Shown: piece after piece, positions 1 through 5,452 of the stretch
Position numbering within the stretch: position 1 is the stretch's first letter
How the letters are laid out: each line of letters begins with the position of its first letter
DNA from: Bacteroidota bacterium
GTDB lineage: Bacteria; Pseudomonadota; Alphaproteobacteria; Puniceispirillales; Puniceispirillaceae
Direction of reading: 5' to 3'
Length of the DNA: 7,439 nucleotides
NCBI GenBank assembly: GCA_009936825.1
Contig: JAACDV010000134.1
Location: 1 to 7,439 of the forward strand
Program-made: the position numbers and the translations under genes
The notes under the pieces: generated by a model
The model's database searches: none
Seen by the model: only the letters and a program-made list of their open reading frames with translations
Told to the model about the DNA's origin: nothing

Positions 1-86
1 AAAATATCCGTCGCACTTTCGGCGACTTCGCTAAGCGCTAACAGAGCACGATCGAGGAGGCTTGGTTCAATTTGATCATCATTCAT
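1..86 (-). CDS. N-terminal fragment of an unidentified leftward gene (partial)
   Basis: Reading leftward from an ATG at 86-84, the frame stays open to the window edge, giving 28 codons with no stop. The peptide begins MNDDQIEPSLLDRALLALSE and continues as an apparent amphipathic helix rich in Leu, Ala and Glu. A GAGAG sequence about five bases before the ATG could act as its ribosome binding site. The gene is divergent from the glutathione peroxidase gene, so the spacer from 87 to about 261 should hold promoters for both directions; I found no pair of -35/-10 boxes there good enough to call. There is too little protein to name a family or function. An open frame this short could arise by chance, but the start context and codon choice look like a real gene start. 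Confidence 0.5.
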   Translation of the reverse strand, partial: MNDDQIEPSLLDRALLALSEVAESATDI

Positions 87-275
87 AAGACTCTCGCAAT
101 AAAAGCGGAACAGAACTTTCGGGTTATCGGAGATTGATGCGGTCTTTTACCATTTTTAGTCAAGTTTTGCATCGCCTCATCAAGTAAAGCTGCCGTGTTA
201 TGGGCCTAACTATTGGAAACTGGTATTTCGTGCTTATCTAAACAGTCTAACGGGAGTTTATATGCCGCTGCCATT

Positions 276-322
276 CAGCATGTACGGGTGCCAGCATGTA
301 CGGGTGCCAGCTTGTACGGGTG
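276..322 (+). repeat. Three tandem copies of a 16-bp unit before the peroxidase gene
   Basis: The unit CAGCATGTACGGGTGC occurs exactly at 276-291 and 292-307. A third copy at 308-322 has one substitution (T for A at its fifth base) and lacks the last C. The array ends directly before the GAGGGAAAG ribosome binding site of the peroxidase. Sixteen is not a multiple of three, so copy-number changes would alter the phase between the upstream ATG at 262 and the peroxidase. It could be replication slippage, a phase-variable element, or repeated binding sites for a regulator. Confidence 0.9.
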
Positions 323-330
323 AGGGAAAG
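322..330 (+). promoter_or_regulatory. Shine-Dalgarno site setting the glutathione peroxidase start
   Basis: GAGGGAAAG lies just after the tandem repeat, with its purine core about 4-8 bases before the paired ATGs at 335 and 338. It supports a start at 335 over the in-frame ATG at 296, which lies inside the second repeat copy and would add 13 residues before the signal peptide. Confidence 0.65.
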
Positions 331-334
331 ATCA

Positions 335-967
335 ATGATGAGCGAGATTTTCACGCGCGCGCTTATGACAATTCTAGGATTTGCGCTGGTAGCAGGAGCA
401 AGCGCGGCCAATGCGTCTACTGTTAAACTGGGGGCGGCTAAAATGGCGGTTAGCGATAAAAATATGAGTTATAAAATTGGAGTCAATTCGGGCTCGGCGC
501 ATGATTTTACCTTTAATAATATCGAAGGTGGCAAGCTGGCGCTGGCCGATTTTGCTGGACAGCCAATTTTGCTGGTTAATACGGCGTCAATGTGCGGCTT
601 CACCAAACAATATGCCGCCTTGCAGGAAGTCTGGAGCGAATATCGCGACCGTGGGCTGGTTGTGATTGGTGTGCCAAGCGGTGACTTTGGTGGTCAGGAA
701 TATGATAGCGCAGAAAAAACCAAGCAATTTTGCGAAGTGAATTACGGCATTGATTTTCCGATGACCGAAAAAGTGAGAATCAAGGGCAAGGACGCTCATC
801 CCTATTACCGGTGGGTAGCAAGCGAAGATGCGAAAAAAATGCCGCGCTGGAATTTCCACAAGCATCTGATCGATGCTGATGGCAATCTTGTCGAGTGGTT
901 TGCCTCTACCACGTATCCGAAAGCAAACCGGGTGATCAGGGCGATCGAAAAGCTTTTGCCCCGCTAG
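335..967 (+). CDS. gpx: Exported glutathione peroxidase family protein (2-Cys, probably thioredoxin-dependent)
   Basis: Glutathione peroxidase family enzymes reduce hydrogen peroxide and organic hydroperoxides. From the ATG at 335 the product is 210 residues. Residues 1-27 form a signal peptide ending ANA|S, so the enzyme should act in the periplasm. The family hallmarks are present: NTASMCGFTKQY with peroxidatic Cys87, FGGQE with Gln121, and RWNF with Trp172 and Asn173, which complete the Cys-Gln-Trp-Asn catalytic set. The active site carries Cys, not selenocysteine. A second cysteine, Cys133 in QFCEVNYGIDFP, lies 46 residues after the first and matches the resolving cysteine of yeast and plant members, which use thioredoxin instead of glutathione; electron supply in the periplasm is therefore an open question. 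The start at 335 is chosen for its Shine-Dalgarno site and compact signal peptide; the longer frame begins at 296. The DUF3422 gene follows after 87 bases with no terminator seen, so the two may share a transcript. Confidence 0.93.
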   Translation: MMSEIFTRALMTILGFALVAGASAANASTVKLGAAKMAVSDKNMSYKIGVNSGSAHDFTFNNIEGGKLALADFAGQPILLVNTASMCGFTKQYAALQEVWSEYRDRGLVVIGVPSGDFGGQEYDSAEKTKQFCEVNYGIDFPMTEKVRIKGKDAHPYYRWVASEDAKKMPRWNFHKHLIDADGNLVEWFASTTYPKANRVIRAIEKLLPR

Positions 968-1037
968 AAGATAAGGCTCGCAAAAGGGCGTTTGATAGGT
1001 CATCTATTTATGGGTCAATCTGTTCCGGTGATGGTTA

Positions 1038-1044
1038 AGAAAGG
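1038..1044 (+). promoter_or_regulatory. Shine-Dalgarno site supporting the DUF3422 gene start
   Basis: AGAAAGG lies 10 bases before the ATG at 1055. The in-frame alternatives have weaker signals: ATG at 1031 has none, ATG at 1010 has only AGGT at 997-1000, and the farthest upstream in-frame start codon is a TTG at 992. Confidence 0.5.
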
Positions 1045-1054
1045 TGTTGTTGTC

Positions 1055-2374
1055 ATGCAAGAAGTTGCCTTACGCCGGGTGTTGTCGGACGAGATTCATG
1101 CCCGTGCTTTTCATGATTTTGAAGGCGCCGGCCGCTTTATCCGCTTTGTCTTTCTGAACGAAGATAAGACGGTTCAAAAATCCGGCGACATCCTCGATTA
1201 CATCAACGCATTTCTAACGCTGAAAGGAAAAACCCCTATTGCGGAAGGGGAAAAATTCCTTCGGATAGAAATGGACGGCTTTGTCCTGCGTGTAGAACAG
1301 CACACCGAATTTATCTCGATTAGTTTTATCGAAAAAAGCATTAAGGTGACATCGGGCCTCCTCGCCGATGCGTTTGATCCGGAAAAAGCAGGCGTTCCGG
1401 TGGCTTGGGCCATGGATATTCCTGCCCCGCTATTTCACGCAATTTGGCTGGAAATCGGCGGCAAGGAGCCGCGTGGCAATACGCCGGAGAAAATGCAAAC
1501 CATCTTACAAAGCAGGGGTGTTGCCGCGAACTCCTTCAGCGATGGCGACGCGACGCTGCATTTCGGCTTTGATATTGATGATGCCGGATTCTCGCGCATT
1601 GCGCTGTTTAACGAGAAGATCGTGCCGAACCGCATGGGCCGGGTTGTACAGCGAATCGTCGACCTTGAAACCTACCGGATGCTAGCCCTTCTCGGTTTTG
1701 CCACGGTCCGAGAAAATGGCGCTGCGCTTGGCAGAATTGAGCGCGTCGTTGGCGCTCTGACAATCGATCTGGCGGCACAGATCAAGCAGGCTGGCGGGCA
1801 GGTACAACAGCTGTTGTCGGTGCTGTCATCACAAGCTGCTGATCTTGAGGAAATTTATTCGCAAACATCATACCGGCTTGCCGCAACGAAGGCCTATGAG
1901 GCCATTTTGATGGACCGGATTAACAGTCTGAATACATCGCGTTTACAGGGTTTTCAGGGGCTTCGCGGGTTTCTCGGTCGCCGGATGACGCCGGCGCTGG
2001 ATAGCTGCCGGGCTTTTTCTGAACGACTGGCCCGCCTGTCAGAACGTGTGACGCGCGCCGGTGATCTGTTGCAAACCCAGACAGAAATGATCATTCAGCA
2101 CCAAAATCGTGATCTGTTGCGCTCAATGAATGTGCGGGCGCGTCACCAGCTTCGCCTCCAGCAAACGGTCGAACGATTATCGATCGCGGCGGTGACCTAT
2201 TACGGTGTCGGGCTGGTTGGATTTCTTGCCAAACCGCTACCGCTTGATGTCTGGGGCTGGGATATTAATTTGGTGAAGGCAGCGGCGGTACCCATCATTG
2301 CGCTAATGGTCTGGGCGGCGGTCCATAAGGTAAAAACCTCACTTCACGGCGAAGAGGCCAACGATACCGAATAA
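1055..2374 (+). CDS. DUF3422 family membrane-anchored protein
   Basis: This is a 439-residue member of the DUF3422 family, which is common in proteobacteria and has no established biochemical function that I know of. Family features visible are the N-terminal LRRVLSDEIHARAF (about residues 6-19), the central GRVVQRIVDLETYRMLALLGF (about 195-214), a long helical, Gln/Arg-rich and probably coiled-coil stretch (about 225-370) ending in QNRDLLRSMN and RHQLRLQQTVERLS, and two C-terminal hydrophobic segments (about 375-394 and 407-424). It has no N-terminal signal peptide. I infer a large cytoplasmic part anchored by a C-terminal membrane hairpin. The start at 1055 puts the conserved block close to the N-terminus, as is usual for the family; ATG 1010 or 1031 or TTG 992 would add 15, 8 or 21 residues. 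Its end converges with the hydrolase gene across an 8-base gap. No catalytic motif is apparent. Confidence 0.85.
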   Translation: MQEVALRRVLSDEIHARAFHDFEGAGRFIRFVFLNEDKTVQKSGDILDYINAFLTLKGKTPIAEGEKFLRIEMDGFVLRVEQHTEFISISFIEKSIKVTSGLLADAFDPEKAGVPVAWAMDIPAPLFHAIWLEIGGKEPRGNTPEKMQTILQSRGVAANSFSDGDATLHFGFDIDDAGFSRIALFNEKIVPNRMGRVVQRIVDLETYRMLALLGFATVRENGAALGRIERVVGALTIDLAAQIKQAGGQVQQLLSVLSSQAADLEEIYSQTSYRLAATKAYEAILMDRINSLNTSRLQGFQGLRGFLGRRMTPALDSCRAFSERLARLSERVTRAGDLLQTQTEMIIQHQNRDLLRSMNVRARHQLRLQQTVERLSIAAVTYYGVGLVGFLAKPLPLDVWGWDINLVKAAAVPIIALMVWAAVHKVKTSLHGEEANDTE

Positions 2375-2382
2375 GAGGTGGC

Positions 2383-3396
2383 CTATTCGACCAGGCCTGC
2401 GCACCATGCCAGCGTTGCCCGGATATGCCAGTTCAGCGCCTGATCGTGAAACCCGACATGCCCGCCCCCCTTGGTAACGACAATTTGCGCGCCCGGCGAA
2501 TTGCTGGCCCCGTTTTTGTCAATCAAAGGCTGGTCAAGGGCTGGCTCAGCTGGCACCCAAGGGTCATTCGATCCGTGCAGAACCAAGACCGGAATTGGCA
2601 CGTCCTCTAGTCGATGATGAACGCTGGCCGCGCGGTAATAGGTTCCGCTATCGGCAAACCCGCCAAGCGGGGCGGTCACATAATCATCAAATTCATAAAG
2701 GGTGCGTGATGTTTTTGCTGCAGCCAGATATGAAACATCCAGCCCCGGAACGCCTGCCGCCATTTTTCTTAACCCATCCAGCATATGACGGATATAGGGC
2801 CAGTTGCGCCGCGCGTTAAAGGCCGCAGCGGTCGCAGCCATATCCAGCGGTGTGCCAATCGTCACCAGCCCGGCAAGGCGGCGCGCGGTATCGGGAAAAT
2901 CCAGCGCCATGTTCAGCGCGGTGGTTCCGCCAAGCGAATGCGCAACCATAAAGATAGGTACTCCCGGATCATTCTTTGCAGCGGCATCAATAAAGGGCAG
3001 CAGATCAGCGCCAGCAGCGGCGTGATAGGTCTTGCGCGCCATCTGACGCGCCGCGCCAGCCCCGCGCATATTCACCCGCAACAGGCTGTAACCCGCGGCC
3101 AAAACCTGAGGTGTTAGCCACCAGATATGCTGGGCATCCATACAGCCAAGCAAGCCGTGAACCGCAATGATACAGCCGCGCCGTCTTGTGCCAGCATTCG
3201 GTAACGCCGGATGAAATGCCGCCAGCAATCTATCCCCGTCATCAAGATCAATTTCAATGCGGCGTGATGGCGGCGGCGGCGGGGCATCGCGCCGGATAAA
3301 GTTACGGACCGTCTGCGCATCCCCGCCAATCCACGGGAATGCTTCGCCGCCAAAGGGAGGGATTAGCCCGCCAACATCATTTCGCACGAAAGTCAT
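2383..3396 (-). CDS. Alpha/beta hydrolase, YheT-like (COG0429 type)
   Basis: This 337-residue protein has an alpha/beta-hydrolase fold: an oxyanion-loop motif HGLLG at 80-84, the nucleophile elbow AHSLGG with Ser154, an acid residue Asp278 in GSNDPWVP, and catalytic His313 in GGGHVGF. The order and the surrounding sequence (IWWLTPQVLAAGYSLLRVNM and a following RGAG and TYHAAAGADL) resemble the YheT family of predicted hydrolases, whose substrate is not firmly known; short acyl esters or lipids are plausible. The elbow reads A-x-S-x-G where G-x-S-x-G is usual. There is no signal peptide, so it is cytoplasmic. An Ala/Pro-rich linker (PPPPPS) lies near residue 40. It is the downstream gene of a leftward pair, 61 bases after the CIA30 gene, so co-transcription is likely. 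Its Shine-Dalgarno is weak, and the small palindrome TGGTCCGACCA at 3401-3411 sits over that region. Confidence 0.85.
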   Translation of the reverse strand: MTFVRNDVGGLIPPFGGEAFPWIGGDAQTVRNFIRRDAPPPPPSRRIEIDLDDGDRLLAAFHPALPNAGTRRRGCIIAVHGLLGCMDAQHIWWLTPQVLAAGYSLLRVNMRGAGAARQMARKTYHAAAGADLLPFIDAAAKNDPGVPIFMVAHSLGGTTALNMALDFPDTARRLAGLVTIGTPLDMAATAAAFNARRNWPYIRHMLDGLRKMAAGVPGLDVSYLAAAKTSRTLYEFDDYVTAPLGGFADSGTYYRAASVHHRLEDVPIPVLVLHGSNDPWVPAEPALDQPLIDKNGASNSPGAQIVVTKGGGHVGFHDQALNWHIRATLAWCAGLVE

Positions 3397-3457
3397 TATT
3401 TGGTCCGACCACCATCAAATTCATTGCTATCAGGTTTGATTATCATCAAGTCTGGCT

Positions 3458-4162
3458 TCAAAAAAAGGCAAGTTCCGCGATCGAAATATCGGCAGCATAA
3501 TCGCGCCCATAAGCCACAATTCCGATGCTGGTAATGCTGTCGCTGTGGGGGTGGGTCGGGATTTGTGCGTTGCCTGCGGCAATGTTTTCGGCGTTGCTGT
3601 GGATAAAGCTGTCAAACGGCAAATCAAAGATCTGCCAATCCGCACCAACGGTAAAACTGGCCGCATAATAATGCCAGGGCCGGCGTGTATCGCGCGTACG
3701 AAGATGGATATAATAGGTCTCGCCATTGCCCCGTGCCATAATCCGAATGCCGCCCAACCCTGTTTGGCCAATACGGGTGTTCGGGGCGGCAGAAAGATTG
3801 ACCCCGGCGCGAAGCTGGATAAAGCCGCCATTATTCTTGGTACTGACATCGCCGGTCATCCGCGCAAATGACTGCGCCTCATCCCCCTCAAAACGAAGCT
3901 GTCCCGTTGAGACTCCGCCCATCACCTGATCAGTGACAAATTGCCAGTAGCGGGCGTTTTCAGGGCTCATAGGGAATCTCAAAACGGATTTGGCCATCGC
4001 TTGGTCGTTGTCCTTCGAGTTGGGCATAGCACCTTCAGCGCTGGTTGCGCGATCAATTCCAGAATTACCGGCAGCAAGAGCCATTGGGCCGGATATAACC
4101 GATACCAGAATACCCAAGTAGAGGATGCCCAAGTACGGGATGATGGGTGCCATTTTTGTCAT
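3458..4162 (-). CDS. Exported CIA30-domain protein (complex I intermediate-associated protein 30 family)
   Basis: From the ATG at 4162 the product is 234 residues. Residues 1-30 look like a signal peptide (hydrophobic core YLGILYLGILVSV, cleavage after ALA). A short Ser/Asp/Asn-containing linker follows, then a CIA30-type beta-sandwich domain from about 71 to the end. Diagnostic pieces are WQFVTDQVMGGVSTGQL (73-89), STKNNGGFIQLR (107-118), YYIHLRTRD (150-158) and the strand IGIVAYGRD (213-221). In mitochondria this domain is in a complex I assembly factor; bacterial versions are generally of unknown role, and the predicted export here argues against a cytoplasmic assembly role. It may bind carbohydrate or protein surfaces, as the galactose-binding-like fold suggests, but that is inference. 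The frame is open upstream to an ATG at 4234, but that start has no visible ribosome site and would place 24 polar residues before the signal peptide. It probably heads an operon with the hydrolase gene. Confidence 0.85.
   Translation of the reverse strand: MTKMAPIIPYLGILYLGILVSVISGPMALAAGNSGIDRATSAEGAMPNSKDNDQAMAKSVLRFPMSPENARYWQFVTDQVMGGVSTGQLRFEGDEAQSFARMTGDVSTKNNGGFIQLRAGVNLSAAPNTRIGQTGLGGIRIMARGNGETYYIHLRTRDTRRPWHYYAASFTVGADWQIFDLPFDSFIHSNAENIAAGNAQIPTHPHSDSITSIGIVAYGRDYAADISIAELAFF
4106..4135 (-). repeat. 15-bp tandem duplication inside the CIA30 signal peptide
   Basis: Codons 10-14 and 15-19 of the CIA30 gene both encode YLGIL. The two 15-base units, TACTTGGGCATCCTC and TACTTGGGTATTCTG, differ at three positions, all synonymous. 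An in-frame duplication would lengthen the hydrophobic core of the signal peptide without breaking the gene; the synonymous changes suggest it is not recent. Confidence 0.75.
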
Positions 4163-4328
4163 TCGTTCATCTTCATCATTCGGTGAGCCTTCTAAATGGT
4201 TATCGACGCGGTCTATGTAAAGCATGGCACCCATACCGATCGGCTGATTGGCAAATTACACTGGAAAGTTGCCCGTCGCTTTGGCAAGATTGTCCCGATT
4301 TTTGGAAAAGTTTAATCAGGTGGAAATG
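4163..4328. promoter_or_regulatory. Divergent spacer between the CIA30 and YbaK-like genes
   Basis: These 166 bases separate two genes transcribed away from each other, so promoters for both directions must lie here or inside the gene starts. Scanning both strands by eye, I found no -35/-10 pair with good spacing. The open frame on the plus strand from a TTG at 4248 and the one on the minus strand to 4234 are probably untranslated leader. No operator-like palindrome stands out. Confidence 0.4.
4318..4323 (+). promoter_or_regulatory. Shine-Dalgarno site setting the YbaK-like gene start
   Basis: AGGTGG lies five bases before the ATG at 4329 and two before the ATG at 4326. It favours 4329 over the upstream in-frame TTG at 4248, which has no such site. 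Confidence 0.6.
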
Positions 4329-4829
4329 ATGAGTGAGTCGGGAAAAACCATGCCGCAGATCGAAGTGATACTGGCAGCATCAGGTCTGGAGTTTGAGGTT
4401 TGGCCCTGCGATGATGCGCTTGCGGACACGGCGGCATTTTGCGCGCATTACAACGTGCCTCCGGAAAATTCGGTTAATGCCATTCTGGTGCGTTCAAAAA
4501 ATGATGAAAGCCAGTTTGCCCTGTGCATGGTGCCAGCCACGCATCGGCTGGATGTGAATAATACTGTCCGCAAACGCCTTGGTGCAAAAAAAGCCTGTTT
4601 TGCCTCGCCGGATGAAACGCGGGCAATCACCGGAATGGAAATCGGCGGGGTGACGCCAATCGGCCTTCCTGCCGGGGTCAGGGTCTGGGTTGAAGATAGT
4701 GTGATGGCGCTGGATTATATTATTCTTGGCGGTGGTAATCGAACCTCGAAGGTGAAGGTGCCGCCAAGTATTTTTCTGGCGTTGCCCGATTGTGAAAGCG
4801 TTGTCGGTCTGGCCAAGTCATCTACTTGA
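4329..4829 (+). CDS. YbaK/EbsC family protein (aminoacyl-tRNA deacylase-like)
   Basis: This 166-residue protein matches the length and layout of the YbaK/EbsC superfamily, single-domain relatives of the prolyl-tRNA synthetase editing domain that hydrolyse mischarged tRNAs in the cytoplasm. Visible family features are the N-terminal TAAFCAHYNVPPENSVNAIL (35-52), the strand ALCMVPATHRLDVNN (64-78), RLGAKKACFASPDE (83-96), GGVTPIG (106-112) and the glycine loop ILGGGNRTSKVKVPP (132-146). The lysine common in YbaK and ProX-type deacylases (in E. coli YbaK within VYKTLLV) is Asn50 here, a change I associate with another large subgroup, so the tRNA substrate cannot be read off. The start at 4329 follows AGGTGG. 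The gene is divergent from the CIA30 gene and is followed by a candidate terminator, so it is probably its own unit. Deacylase activity is inferred from the family. Confidence 0.85.
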   Translation: MSESGKTMPQIEVILAASGLEFEVWPCDDALADTAAFCAHYNVPPENSVNAILVRSKNDESQFALCMVPATHRLDVNNTVRKRLGAKKACFASPDETRAITGMEIGGVTPIGLPAGVRVWVEDSVMALDYIILGGGNRTSKVKVPPSIFLALPDCESVVGLAKSST

Positions 4830-4863
4830 AGCGCCGATCAAGAATTGCGGCTTCGCGTTTTCC
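4828..4863 (+). terminator. Candidate Rho-independent terminator after the YbaK-like gene
   Basis: GAAGC(G)CCG at 4828-4836 can pair with CGGCTTC at 4848-4854, giving an eight-base-pair-type stem with one bulged G and an 11-base loop. GCGTTTTCC follows. The T run is only four bases and interrupted upstream by GCG, so termination may be partial. It overlaps the stop codon of the YbaK-like gene. Confidence 0.35.
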
Positions 4864-4912
4864 TGATTAAGGTAGGAATCAAAGCCGGGACCAATAGGTA
4901 GGATAGAGTATT

Positions 4913-5416
4913 ATGATTTACGGTCCGATGATAAGAAAGTTTGGATTTGGCGGCAGATTTTCAGTGCTAACCAAATCCGCAATCAAATGTGTCATAATAC
5001 CGGCATTGATGTTGGCCGGGGTATTAGCACCGGTTGCCGGAGTGTGGGCAAAAACGCCGATCCCCTGCGAAGTGACGGTGAAGTTTGAGGATGACCCCGA
5101 AGGCGTTGCCACCATCTATCGGTTGCGTCTTCAATATAAAAATACAACCGCCCGTCCGATTACCCATATCTCGGTTCTGACATTTGATGGCGGCGGTAAT
5201 GAGGTTGGCAATAGCGACGCTGATTGCCGGAAGGAAGGCAAGGGGCTGGATGCTGGTCAGACCGGTCAATGCCTGAATGATCTTCAGATTATCACCGGGC
5301 GCATGGCCAATCGGTTGACCTTTCAGGACTGGCTGGCGATGATCCGTGATCAACAGGATAAACTGACATCGGTGACGCGCTGCAAGGTCGTCGGGGCCCG
5401 GTATCAGGCGGATTAA
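4913..5416 (+). CDS. Exported four-cysteine protein of unknown function
   Basis: I do not recognise the family of this 167-residue protein. A positively charged N-terminus and a hydrophobic stretch (about 22-44) ending VWA|K form a signal peptide with cleavage near residue 47. The mature part of about 120 residues holds four cysteines (52, 105, 120, 157), enough for two disulfides in the periplasm. The pattern IYRLRLQYKNTTARPITHISVLTFDGGGNEVG (two halves: 68-83 and 84-99) reads like paired beta strands of an immunoglobulin-like or similar sandwich, where a phrase such as 'YKNTTARPI' is typical of surface-domain strands; this is a weak inference. The C-terminal part is more helical (FQDWLAMIRDQQDKL, 137-151). 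The ATG at 4913 has AGGATAGAG nearby. The MetE-like gene begins 36 bases downstream, so the two are probably co-transcribed, yet no functional link is evident. Confidence 0.8.
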   Translation: MIYGPMIRKFGFGGRFSVLTKSAIKCVIIPALMLAGVLAPVAGVWAKTPIPCEVTVKFEDDPEGVATIYRLRLQYKNTTARPITHISVLTFDGGGNEVGNSDADCRKEGKGLDAGQTGQCLNDLQIITGRMANRLTFQDWLAMIRDQQDKLTSVTRCKVVGARYQAD

Positions 5417-5452
5417 GGGGGTAGCTGCACCCGGATCAGGAAAGGAAATGTC

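Larger units (their letters stand above)
262..426 (+). other. Short upstream reading frame overlapping the glutathione peroxidase start
   Basis: An ATG at 262 has a good Shine-Dalgarno-like GGGAG at 253-257 and opens a 54-codon frame that begins MPLPFSMYGCQHV. It runs through the three 16-bp repeats and past the peroxidase ATG at 335 in another frame, stopping at a TAA at 424-426. It may be a leader peptide whose translation affects the peroxidase gene. It may instead be the former start of the peroxidase, put out of frame by a repeat expansion, because removing one 16-bp unit would join it in frame to the peroxidase. The peptide resembles no family I know, and after 335 its sequence is simply an alternative frame of the peroxidase. 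Confidence 0.3.

Noticed and set aside
276..322. Tandem repeats as a CRISPR array
   Set aside because: The 16-bp units are directly adjacent with no spacers, and there are no cas genes.
587..1003. 138-codon minus-strand frame over the peroxidase gene
   Set aside because: It lies opposite a clearly conserved coding sequence, with no ribosome site and no recognisable protein features.
3401..3411. TGGTCCGACCA palindrome before the hydrolase gene as an operator
   Set aside because: It is only five-base arms around one base, short enough to occur by chance, and there is no regulator gene nearby.
3430..3849. 139-codon minus-strand frame overlapping the CIA30 gene in another frame
   Set aside because: The CIA30 frame has family motifs; this one is a shifted reading of the same bases with unlikely composition.
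4248..4328. N-terminal extension of the YbaK-like protein from a TTG at 4248
   Set aside because: No ribosome site precedes the TTG, the extension matches nothing in the family, and AGGTGG points to the ATG at 4329.
5417..5452. Riboswitch before the MetE-like gene
   Set aside because: The gap is 36 bases with one four-pair hairpin, too short for an SAM, SAH or cobalamin riboswitch.
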